Positions 47,454 through 58,327 of a DNA stretch of 64,000 nt are shown here, in pieces (position 1 is the first letter of the stretch; the number at the start of each line of letters is the position of its first letter). Under the pieces are notes generated by a model. It saw only the letters and a list, made by a program, of their open reading frames with translations. It was not told the DNA's origin and ran no database searches. The DNA is taken from NCBI GenBank assembly GCA_964304625.1, contig OZ199838.1:10106001-10170000 (forward strand), given 5' to 3'. Source of the DNA: Kudoa neothunni. Lineage: Eukaryota; Cnidaria. A program made the position numbers and the translations under genes.

Positions 47454-47784
47454 CTGCATTTCCTCGAAAATAAGATCAAGCGATATTTAAAGTTGGAATT
47501 TTAAATAGGACCTGGCATTGTTTCGGAATATCTTGGTGGTGATTATTCGACAGGACCTTGATTTATAGGCTATAATCTCAATAATAATGAATAATTATGG
47601 TTTCTATGAAGATAACAACAATTTTTTTTCTATAAAAACCCCTATCTACATTACTGTTTCATTAGTCACATGGAAGTATAATCCTTTTGATTTTATTTCA
47701 GAAATATAAGACCTAGTAACTATTTCTTGCGTAAAACTGATAATAACACGGGGTCTTATTTTCGAGGATGCATCGTAAATGCAA
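47454..47784. mobile_element. MITE, 331 bp, TA-flanked
   Basis: The left end reads CTGCATTTCCTCGAAAATAAG. The right, read inward, is TTGCATTTACGATGCATCC then TCGAAAATAAGACC, the same inverted repeat with nine extra bases. TA flanks both borders. Size, TA target and ends suit a Tc1/mariner-type MITE. It separates the two SINE-like bodies. Confidence 0.55.
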
Positions 47785-47835
47785 TAAGGTATTGTTTTCT
47801 TCAGCGGTAAGGATCACAACGGGCTTTTAAATCTT

Positions 47836-48030
47836 AGGAATGCATTAAGGTTACGTGATACCTTTAATTCTGGAGACCCAGAATATTCTTGAAGGGATGG
47901 TAATTTAAGTGATCACCTCGAGAAAACGACGCTCATTGAGCTCAACTATCACGCTACATCAAGATCAAAATTAGAAGGGACATAGCTTATATGCGAACAT
48001 CCTGCGGTACATACAGTGTTTATGGACTTA
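47836..48030 (+). repeat. SINE-like repeat body, copy 2
   Basis: A diverged direct repeat of 47110-47400 (see that entry for the shared blocks). A tRNA-like AGCGGTAAGGATCACAACGG string just before it near 47802 may be what is left of its head. Confidence 0.45.
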
Positions 48031-48398
48031 ACTAGACCAGCCAAAAAATAACGTGATGTTTCGTCAGAAATTTTATTTGTACTACCTTATTTATAGTTTA
48101 CAAAATGTAGCTATAAACGGTGTAGATTCCACGACGCAATGTAAGATATAAACTTTTCGTGTAAAAAAAGAAGTTAATACTTTAAAAACGGATTTTAAAA
48201 ACATACAATGATTAAGATTGTGTATAATTGAGAAGCTTAAATTTTTAATCAATTAAAATCTTAAGAATAGGAAAAACTAAGAAGTTTGTTCTAAATTTAC
48301 TGATAGCTAATAAAATGGACTAAAAGTAGTTATCCAACGAATAATCACAAATAATGCTAACAAATAACAATGACTACATTTCTACATAATTTCCAGTT

Positions 48399-51300
48399 TT
48401 AAAAATCCACTTTCGATGGACTTTGTCCATCAATAAACGCACAGGAAACTTTAACTTTGTCCGATATCAATTTTTGCAGAGAAGGGTCCACATTACTATC
48501 ACTTTGAGGTGTGTTTGTGACGTGTCGAACAAGAAAGTATTTGATTCCATTAGCAAGCTCACTCAATTTATTGGAATGTGAAAAAATATCAAATATTAAT
48601 CTATAAGTACGCGAGTGTAAAAATATATTACTATTTCAAAAAATTGTTATTACTTTAGTGAGCTGATAGGGAGCTGAAGAATATCGTTAAATAGATTTTT
48701 GAAAAAACTTAATTGACAAGGAGTAACATCTTGAAATGTAACGATCTAAATGAATAAAAAAGTGTTAATTATTCCTACGCGCACAATGACATAAATAGTT
48801 GATAACTATACTTTGAGCACCTTCAGTGTGATAGCTTCTGTGAGAAGCAACTGAACCAACAAACACTTGAGATTATTGAGGAAGATGTTTGTGGAGCTCG
48901 GACCAATCGTTCTTATTTTATCCCACAATGCAAATTGAAACGATGTCTTATAGATAAAAAAATCAAATTAAATGCCAAAATTAAACATTTAACATTACTT
49001 TGAATGTTCTATGATGATTACAGAATTCTTGAATGAGCTTTGGATAAAACATATTAAAAAATTTTTCCTACAAATAAAAAATAAACACCATAAAATAAAT
49101 AGAAAAAATAGGTTTTCGGAATTTATCACTTGTAAACAACAATATAATGTAACGTGAGCAATGTCAGATGTTTCTTTTCCACTAAGATTGAGTTTGATCA
49201 GTTTGACAAAGGCCTCATTCACACTTTGGGTTGTCATGAGTGTACAGAAGATATTTTGTTTTATTTGAGTGTTCATTCGATGTTGTTTTGCAAGCTGAAC
49301 AAGTTGATGACCCCACTTAGTTTTTTGATTATCATTTTTTAGGTTGCTTTTGTGGAAAAATGTTGTAGCTTGAGAACCGGCCCCAAATGTAATGGAAGAC
49401 TCTGAAAGCCACCATTTACCTACAAGCCAAGACATTACGTTATTTATCATGTTAAAGCAATAAAATTAATAGTTACCACTAGAATCAGCATCGAGAAGAT
49501 GAGAATAGGTAAAATTTATTCCATCCAAATCGTTGTTCACAGTATCTGGGTAAACTTCCAATTATAAACATCACTCTAACAGTAGATACTTTTTCGGGAT
49601 TTAGTAATACCATTGGAAATATTCAAAAAGTTGTCCAACATATCATTATTAAATTCATTAACACATTCTTTTTTGATTTTGTTACTGGCCAAGTTGTTAA
49701 TAGTTTCCAACATAAAGGACACACGCGGTCTAAAAATTAGTATTTAAAACCCCTGTAGAGGGTTTAGAAATACGTCATTAGCCATTGTTCGTTTTCCTGA
49801 GCCCGTTCATTAAGTTTTGAAATCCAACCCTATTTCAAAAGACATTGGAACACTCACAATAACTCGTATATACTTTCAACAACGTAGAATTCACCTTTTT
49901 CAAATGCAGTCCGCTATCTAAATTCACGCTTAAAGATAGAAAACAAAAAAAGTTTAAGAAGGTAATGACTGTTAATGAAATGAACATTAAAGTATTTAAT
50001 CCTAGCCAGTTATTGAGATTAATACTATGCTATTTAACTATCAACAGTTGCTAAACGATAACAATTAAATGAAAGAAAAAATGGCATTTTTGTTACAGCA
50101 GGTAACCGATAACACGCACTTTCATCAGTACGACGTATTCAAAGTTTATATTGGGTGACACGGTTATAATAATTTTATGATTGTAAAAAAGTAAGTCTTT
50201 AAAATATTTTTGAAATGAATTAGGAAATAACGAATCTGTTATATCACGCGGCTAACCGATAGTACACATTTTTTTCGGCCGAACCACGTAGATTTTATTT
50301 TTGTTTATTCGAAATGAGGGTAAAATTTAATGTTAATGTTAAATTTTTTTAGGAATATTGAGAATAATGGAAAATTATTTCAAAATATATCTAAACGCGC
50401 AATAATAGTCATCATTAGACATTTTACAGTATACGCTGGATCCAAATTTAATAGTAAGGTGGATTTTTTTTTAATCTCAGGGTCAAAGTATAAAACCCTT
50501 TTTTATCATGACGCTAAAAATATAATATAATATAATAGAAATAAAATAATATTAATAATTTCATAGAACTGATTATATATTAAATTTTATCCCAATGTAA
50601 AAGGATATAAATATTCGTTCAAAAAATATAACTAAAACAAAATTTACAAATTATTTTTCAGCCAAATAATCTTAACAATGTACTTTGAGTTATTCTTATC
50701 TTAAAATAAGTTGTATTACTCATACCGAACAATAAAGAAAACAATAAAATAACTGCGCGCATATTTTAACAGCGTATTATCGGTTCCAACGTTTAGTACT
50801 AGGGTTTCTACGCATGCCACGTCAAGCGCAGGATATAGTGTGAAATGCATCACGTTCGTCCTTTTCGGAAATCATAAAAGCCAGGTTACTACAATTAGGC
50901 TGATAAACGACCACGCTATATATAGAAAACGGACTTTTTTACGAAGAATAATGCAAATAAAATGCTTTCCTCAGCTTTTAATGCACTATAAACTTACTTA
51001 AATTCAATTTAAGAAAACTCTGGAATAATTATGCTAAATTTTGGGTTAGAGAGCATATCGATATAAGGTTTTTTTGTTTGAGCTCTGAAAACTACGATTT
51101 TCTCACGGCTGTCTTAATCAAACCGTGCTGTTGATGTAATAAATATCACGTTCACATTCTCGTTATCACGCATAACGCTTTTTATGGCGCTCATGTCTTT
51201 TCCATCACGTTCAAGTTTTTTAGAAACTCTATTTAGTACACATTTTTTGTACGGCACCGAGGGGATTACGTACTATCGGTTACCTACTGCATTTAATCAG

Positions 51301-53289
51301 CTCTTTAAAACTTCAAAAAATCAGAATCGCACCTGATATATATATATATATATATATGGAGAAATGAATTATACATTTTTTTAATCAAGTTTAAGTAGCT
51401 ATGAAAAAAATAATTATATTTAGATGGTAGATTATAATTAAGAATCTAGTTTTATGTATTGATAACATTGTAAAAACAACAAAAAAATCTGATATTATTC
51501 ATTAAAAGTACGATTAGTGAGATATATTCTGTACTTTATAAGAATTAACAAAAAAATTAAAGCTATTAAATTTATTATTATTTAAAAAATTTTACAACGG
51601 AGACACAAAAGCACCATTTCAACATCTTGCTCCAAACATCTTTCTACCAGTTTGGTAATCACATCATCGACGAGTTGGACTTGTATCAGACCGAAACGGT
51701 AAAAAATGGTGAAAAGAAGAATGCAATTTTGAGCATATTTCAGATCATCTCCGTTGGCTTCGTTGAAATTCTCATCAAAAAGCTGGCATAATTTTTGTAA
51801 CAGAGTGATCACCAGTTCTGGGCATATTTTAAGAGCTAAGGTTTGAACCACTATTGTCATAGAAAAAAGTATTGAATCCTGTGTGAGTTTTGGTTGAACA
51901 CAAAAATCGATTATTCCCTCACTCAGTTTCAAGCAGCAGTCTACAACATTAAATGAGATTATGTCTCTACAAAAAATGTGAAAATAAGTTTACCGTTCTT
52001 GGGATTGGACTGAAAAATGTTTTCCAGCTGATTAATACATTTAATATAATTGGAATCTGTAACGCGATTTAATATGGAAGTAAACTGCCTGGATAATTTA
52101 TTTAAAGAAGCCTTTCTTTCTTCGGATTCCTCCATTTGTTCAAGGAGTTTCAGTGCACTCTCTCCATTGGGCCCTGTTCCCTCACCGTACAAATCTAAAC
52201 AACAATGCTCATTCATATTTGCCTGCCGCTAAAAAAATACCTGTAAATTTCGTGTCTTCAATATTTTCATTATCCTTTATACTAGTAGAAGAGATATCAC
52301 TATCAGTGTAGTCATCTTGTTGGTCAACGATCCCCGAAAAACTCTCATTGTCGAAGTTAGTTTCATCAGCAGATTCATCATTAGATTTATCACTGCAATC
52401 ATTGTTATCATCTCTTGAAGATACAGACGTTATTTCATCGTCATTATCGTTGTATTTGGCATCCAATTCATCATCACTGTCCGCGATAATACCGTTTGAA
52501 ATTTGGCGCAACTTTTGGAAAAATTCTTGTTCGGTCTCTTCCTCTTCTTCGACACTGGAAATATCATCACCATTGTATGAGTTATCATCTTTGTATTTGG
52601 TTCCATGAGGAAGATAATCCTAAAAAATACAAAAATTAATCGAAAGGTTGTGTAGTCATGAAGTACATTGGAAAGAAAATCGATTGGACTTCCAGTGGAG
52701 GGGTCCTTCATGATCGAATTGCATAAATCAATAATATCTTCATCAAATGAAAATTAAATAAATAATCAGCGTAGACAACCTCCAACCCCTTCGGAGTAAA
52801 AGACAGAGGGCGTTGGTTTTGATTTGTTCAATCGGAGGTTCTTTTCTAACATTCTGATTTCTCGTTCGTCAGCCTGATTTTGTCTCATAAGTTTCTCCAA
52901 GGGAGTTATATTTTTAGTCGAGATATTTTTCTATAAAATAATTAATTAGAATTAAGAACAATCTAAATGAATTTACTTTTTCTATAGGCTTTTTTATATT
53001 ATTAACATTATCCCGTTTTTTATTTGTTTCGTTACTTTTTTTCTTAGCAAAAACTTTCTAAATAGTTTATTATAAGTTTTGAGTTGATATGAAATAAGAA
53101 CATGCAAAAAGGCGATAACTTTGAAATAATTACATTTGGTTTTACCGCTTTTTTGGCCATTTTTCGAATGGTTTTTCGCTTTTCTTTATGGGATTTACCC
53201 TCTATTTTTTTTGCTACATTGAGAAATCAAAAATTTAATGCGGAAAGCTTTTATCTACATTTTTTGAGTCGCTTCAACATACCAGCCAT
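48399..53289 (-). CDS. NOM1: NOM1/Sgd1-type nucleolar MIF4G-MA3 protein
   Basis: NOM1 (yeast Sgd1) works in 40S ribosomal subunit production in the nucleolus and recruits PP1 in animals. The start ATG at 53289 gives MAAKKIEGKSHKEKRKTIRK across the first intron, matching the Lys/Arg-rich N-terminus. An acidic Asp/Ser-rich stretch follows (SSVEEEEETEQEFFQKLRQI, then ADSDDELDAKYND). The MIF4G domain is at 52.2-49.7 kb with LYGEGTGPNGESALKLLEQM, ELVITLLQKLCQLFDENF and RVSFMLETINNL. The MA3 domain is at 49.4-48.4 kb with GKWWLSES, HRMNTQIKQNIFCTLMT, IAHVTLYCCLQ and TSFQFALWDKIR. It ends LQKLISDKVKVSCAF near 48.42 kb. Introns are mostly about 45 nt, except one of about 1.65 kb inside MIF4G that holds a transposon. 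Several internal exon borders are approximate. It is divergent from DNPEP. Confidence 0.85.
50101..51284. mobile_element. Composite inverted-repeat element in a NOM1 intron
   Basis: Outer ends are GGTAACCGATAACACGC on the left and, read inward, GGTAACCGATAGTACGTAAT on the right. Flanks TACAGCA and TACTGCA match at 6 of 7. Inside are two further related ends, GGCTAACCGATAGTACACAT at 50251 and, read inward from about 50790, GGAACCGATAATACGC. One copy may sit in another, or the element carries repeated internal termini. The superfamily is not assigned and no reading frame is visible. It fully explains why this NOM1 intron is so long. Confidence 0.55.
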
Positions 53290-53454
53290 GTTGTTGATCG
53301 GTAATTGCCGAGACAGGCCGGAATCTTAAGTGTTGAGCTTGTTGGAATCAAGTTCGAAAAATGATTGTAAAATGCGTTAATTTAATTTTCTAAAATATTT
53401 AAAAATTCGAAGACAAAAAATATCCTTAATGTGGGGAAACAAGAAACTGTTAAG
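53290..53454. promoter_or_regulatory. Shared NOM1/DNPEP bidirectional 5' region
   Basis: The two start codons lie 165 bp apart on opposite strands with no other feature between, so both promoters and 5' UTRs must fit here or overlap the genes. A divergent shared promoter is the simplest reading. No individual motif can be claimed. Confidence 0.5.
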
Positions 53455-55541
53455 ATGGCGGAGTTTATTCACAATAGCCCTTCTCCCTTTCATGGTATTT
53501 CCTGTTGTGTATTATATACGTAAAAAAATAATTTTAAGTCGTTGAAAACTGCAAGAAAATCCTAAAGGATCATGGTTTCAAAGAAGTTCTTTCTGGCAAT
53601 GATTGGCCAATTGAGAAAAATAACTCAGTATCTTACCTAATTTTCTTACAATCTCCACGAAATTTCAAATTATTCTTTTTCGATTCTAGTATTTCACAAC
53701 TGTTAATTCTTCTTCTATCGTAGCGTTTTCTGTTGGTGGATGTTATGAACCTGGTAATGGGATTACCATCGTAGGGACACATACCGATAGCCCTTGCTTA
53801 AAAGTAAACATATTTAATATATATATATATATATAATGTTATTATAAATTTTATATAACTTATTATGTGTAATCCTTTTGATTGTGCATTAGCTGGTTTT
53901 CAGAATAAATATGATAGATATCGTAATGAAGGAATGTGTTTTAAAATATTAATTATAGGTTAAACCATGCGTAGAAATGCTAAAAAATAAACATCATATG
54001 CTTTCTGTCCAACCTTACGGAGGCGGTCTTTGGCACACTTGGATGGATCGTCCGTTGCTTGCAGCAGGCCGAGTCTTCGTTCAAAAGGACTTAAATACTA
54101 TTGAAGAAAAACTTGTCAAATTCGATAAACCAATTGCTTGCATCCCAAATTTAGCAATCCACCTGGAGCATGATTATAGTCGAAAATTTGAGATTAACAA
54201 AGAAACTCAGTTGTATACAATGAAATGGAAGTTTCTTTATATATTTTTCGCTTAGCGTACCTCTTACAGCCACAGTTTGCGCTTCTTCTACTTGCAATAA
54301 TGATGATGATGCAAAGGATTCCACCAATAATGATGGAGATAAGAAAATTTTTGTTGACCAACTGGCTCAATTGGCCAACTGTACCCCCGACCAACTACTT
54401 AGTGTGGAATTGTGCCTTGCCGATGCTCAACCACCTGTATTATTTAAAATTGAGTTGGTATAATTTTTAACTTAAACCTAGTGCATCTATGGTTTGTATG
54501 AAGAATTTTTGTCGGCACCTCGACTTGATAATCTTTTCAATACATACACTGGCCTTATTGTATTTTGATTTGTAGAGGAAAATTTTTTTGCTAATTATTA
54601 AATCTACACTGGTCTCTATAGGGATTTATTGAGTCCCATTCGTGTACTCCATTGTCTAAAGATAGTTCCATAAGAATGATAGCATGCTTTGATAATGAAG
54701 AAGTCTGACTATTTTTGAAGATGCATTGTGTGGATTTGATTTTTAGGTAGGATCCAATTCTTTTCAAGGTGCACAATCAAGTTTCTTATGGCATGCAATA
54801 AACAGAATATTGAAAAAACTAAATATCAATAAATCGGGTTATTTTATGCTATGTTTGCTTTCTGTTTATTAATGAGGATTTCAGATGATATCTTTGAGAG
54901 AACTATGGCCAACTCTTTGTTAATCAGTGCCGATCAAGCTCACGCTTTTCATCCCAACTATCCGTACACTTTTTTTTCTCAATTTAAAGATTATTTTCCA
55001 TCTTTAGAGAAAAATACGAGACATGCCATCAGCCCTTAATGCACAAAGTTAGAAAAATCCAAGTCGTGTTCCATGAGACTTGATTTGTTTAATTTAGGGA
55101 TGTGTGATAAAGCACAACGCTCAGATGAAATATGCTACTAGTGGTCTCACTGCTTCAATTATCAAAATCATTGCTGACATGGAAAACATTCCGATACAAG
55201 TATTTTTTAATCATATCTACAATTGTCACGTCATTAAATTAAATCAAGGAATTTGTTGTGAGAAACGATTCTACGTGTGGTTCTACAATTGGCCCCCTAA
55301 TGTCATCCAAGCTTGGTGTACCCACTGTTGGTATGACGCGATCTTAAATGTTTACAAATAATATAACTTTGCTATAGATATTGGGTTCCCTATGCTTGCT
55401 ATGCATTCAATCCGAGAAACATGTGGCGTTGCCAGTGTACAACAGGCAATTACCCTTTTTAATGTAATTTCAAAATGAAGTTATTTTATCAATTTTGAGG
55501 TTATTTACTCTAGAAACTATACACCCATGTTCCTCGGGTAA
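53455..55541 (+). CDS. DNPEP: Aspartyl aminopeptidase (M18 family)
   Basis: A cytosolic dizinc enzyme that removes N-terminal Asp/Glu from peptides. The start ATG at 53455 reads [13 protein letters not shown], the family's FVNRSPSPFH, and continues through about ten exons with introns near 40-50 nt. Family landmarks in order: [20 protein letters not shown] with the first zinc-ligand His; [57 protein letters not shown] with the bridging Asp; IACFDNEE then [12 protein letters not shown] with the catalytic and ligand Glu pair; [15 protein letters not shown] with a ligand Asp; and [12 protein letters not shown] with the last His. All metal and catalytic residues are visible. The last exon ([13 protein letters not shown], stop 55539-55541) differs from the usual GFF end, so the C-terminus is less sure. 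Adjacent NOM1 is divergent. Confidence 0.92.
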
Positions 55542-57700
55542 TCCAGAACTTAACTCAGTCACAACAATAATTTCGGTGCAATAAAAACGAGCCGGGTTAC
55601 TTGCGTTGATGGTTCTACTAAAGCACTTAATTACATTCGGTTATTATTTCTATCTCATAACAATTTAAATAAATTAAATATATTTATTCGTATATGTTGT
55701 CTCATTACAATCCATGATTTGTTTTCGAAATTTCGTTTGCTCGTATGAAAAATAAACTTGCTTTTTATGCATCTGAATGAGTGAAATTATTACTTTTCTA
55801 AAACAATCTAATAGATTTTATGATAAACCATTTTATATCATGCTTCGCATTTGATCACTTACAAACTTCATATTTTACCCTCTGTTTTAGATCTACACAT
55901 AGTTTTGGTCAATAGTGTGATGAAGTGTCGATTGTTTTTGAACCATCATTTTAATGAATTTCAATAATTGCAGCTTATCGGGAATTAAATAAAGTCTCTT
56001 TACTGCGTAAACATTTTCTGTATTTTAATTTCACAATCCTTGGATTTTATTTCTCCAATATTCAATTTAACTACATTCTAAATGAACTTTTGGGGAAAAA
56101 TAGAAATATAATATTTTATAGATCTATATAATGTTTATTGTTAAAAAGCTGTGACTGCGAAACATTTTAATCGGCCAGGTGAAGGATACACATTATAATT
56201 ATAATATTTTAAGTAAAATCATTAAATCACGGACTTAATTTAAACCAAAAAACATTAAGATCTATAATTCAAATATTATTCCATTAATAATATCATTAGG
56301 TTGATGAAATTATGAACCATTTGGAAAAAACCACCCATGAAGTTAGCTGCGATTAGGGATGAAGTAAAAATATTCCTGATCCAATTAATTATTAATTTTG
56401 GAAACCTACAGGTAATAAAAATTAATATAAACAATTTCAGTTGGTTAAAATTTTATTTTCAAATTTAAAAGTTCATTTTTAGTGCGAGAGTGTGATATTA
56501 CATCTTTAAGTGGGAAATGAGATATTTGTGAGGTCTAAGATTTGGCAATTAAATGCTTAGCTATAAATACCATAACTACGCAGAATTTTCATGAAAATAT
56601 TCTATTTAAGAAAAATTGGTAAAAAAATTGTTTAAAGATTGGAAAGAATCGAAATTTAAATTTATGTAGGTATAATAAAAATGATGTAACCATGATTAGA
56701 CTATGATTGGCTCCAAGAGAGAGTAAAGTTCGTTTGTTCGCTATTGACAAAATTAAAATAATTTAAAGCTTTTAATTAAATGATATCTATTTAAATATCC
56801 CTCACAAGCTAATATAAAAACAATGTCCTAAAATTTGTTCAAATTTTGAAGGATTTGATCAAAAATTTCCCGATCAAAGTAGACATAGACAGGTTTTATC
56901 TTCATAATTCAACGTTTTCACATTAAAAGCTAGATTTGATTTTTTATTGTAGGGATTTTAATTCAAAACACCTTAAGCAAGGTTAAACTCATTTATCTTA
57001 GAATTATGTAATGTTCAGGAGTAGATTACTTGACAGTCTTGTTAGAAATATTAGCTCAATAGTATTGTACACCATATATTCAATCATACCAAGTTCATCA
57101 ATTTTAATAGAGAAATTTCGAAAAATAGGGAATTTCAAAGCTCTGAAAATTATTAAACATCCAAAAGTTTTCAACGTAAATAATTGAATATATAGACTTG
57201 ATTTTTGATGTCGAAATTTTATTATATTCTAATCTACTCGAAAAAGCAGTCGATTGTATGAGTAAAGAGAATTTGGGGGTGTTCTTGTTAATCATTTCAT
57301 TAGATAACTGGATTGAGAACTTTATATTAAAAATAAATCCGGATGGAAAATGGTAAAATTATGAAATATTTTCATATTAAAACGATATATATTTGAGAAT
57401 TTGATTAAGATGTTAAATTTGAAGGTATCGACGGAAAATTACATACTTTTGAATAAAATAAGGCCATTAATTAAACCATTAATATGCTTCAGCGAAAAAA
57501 TGTCGACAGAACTACTTAATTTACATCTAAAAATGAACTCAAATGATACAAAATTTAAAAAGCATCCTTGAATTGAAATTTAAATCCTAATTAATTTGGA
57601 ATCATCATAAATAATATGAAGATACACGCGTAGAATTTCAAAAATGTTTAAAGTCTTTTTATTGTTAAACATTTTCTTAATCTCAAAAAGTTATACAAAA
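55542..57700. other. Intergenic, nothing recognised
   Basis: More than 2 kb of AT-rich sequence. Short open stretches only, none with family features; no repeat ends or RNA genes identified. Confidence 0.45.
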
Positions 57701-57719
57701 TAGATCCCCTATTATATTC

Positions 57720-58185
57720 GACTTTTTTACAAGGCGAATCTTCTGGTGCGGCATATTAGATTGTGGAGTTCTAGCTGGTCAGGCTGTCTCCATGAACGCT
57801 GTAGCTACCGAAGGGAGTAAATTTAACCCTTCGCCCTATCTTTCAACAATATATGGGAGTTTAGCCCACAAAAAATCTCATTTAAGATCGAATACTACTC
57901 GAAACATTATCTACAATAAGATTTTAGCGAATTAGCCCTGTGGGGCTTGCAGAATTCTTAACTGCCTAATGCGCTAATACGTGCCTGGAGATTCAAAAAT
58001 ATAATCTGTCCTTCCCCACTGAACCGAACTATGATTATAAGCATTACAATAATATAATGAGCGTGCGCTCTAATCGTAGCCACCATTACGGAATAGACAC
58101 GTAGAACTAGACAGAGGCTGGGTTTGAACTCATGACCGCTTAATTCAAAGTCCAAGGGTCTTCACTCACATCACGTGTAGGTTGT
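57720..58185 (-). repeat. Possible tRNA-derived SINE
   Basis: A patch of clearly higher GC than its surroundings. On the minus strand its 5' part (58185-58112) reads like a tRNA-derived head: CCTTGGACTTTGAATTAAGC, then CATGAGTTCAAACCCAGCC with a good box B (GTTCAAACC). Box A is weak. The remaining 350 bp would be the body. No coding frame. A second copy was not found in the window, so it stays tentative. Confidence 0.4.
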
Positions 58186-58327
58186 CATTTTCGGAGGTAC
58201 GGCAAGCAACCTACGTCGGTACACGGGTAATTTTTTCGTACGCAGTACAGAAAGAATAAAATCTTCTCTAATGGTAAATATTTATTTTTATCAGAATTTT
58301 TTTCTTTGGCAGTTATTTGAGGGGACC

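Noticed and set aside
51333-51358. (TA)n runs here and at about 53818-53836
   Set aside because: Common in AT-rich DNA; not linked to any element border.
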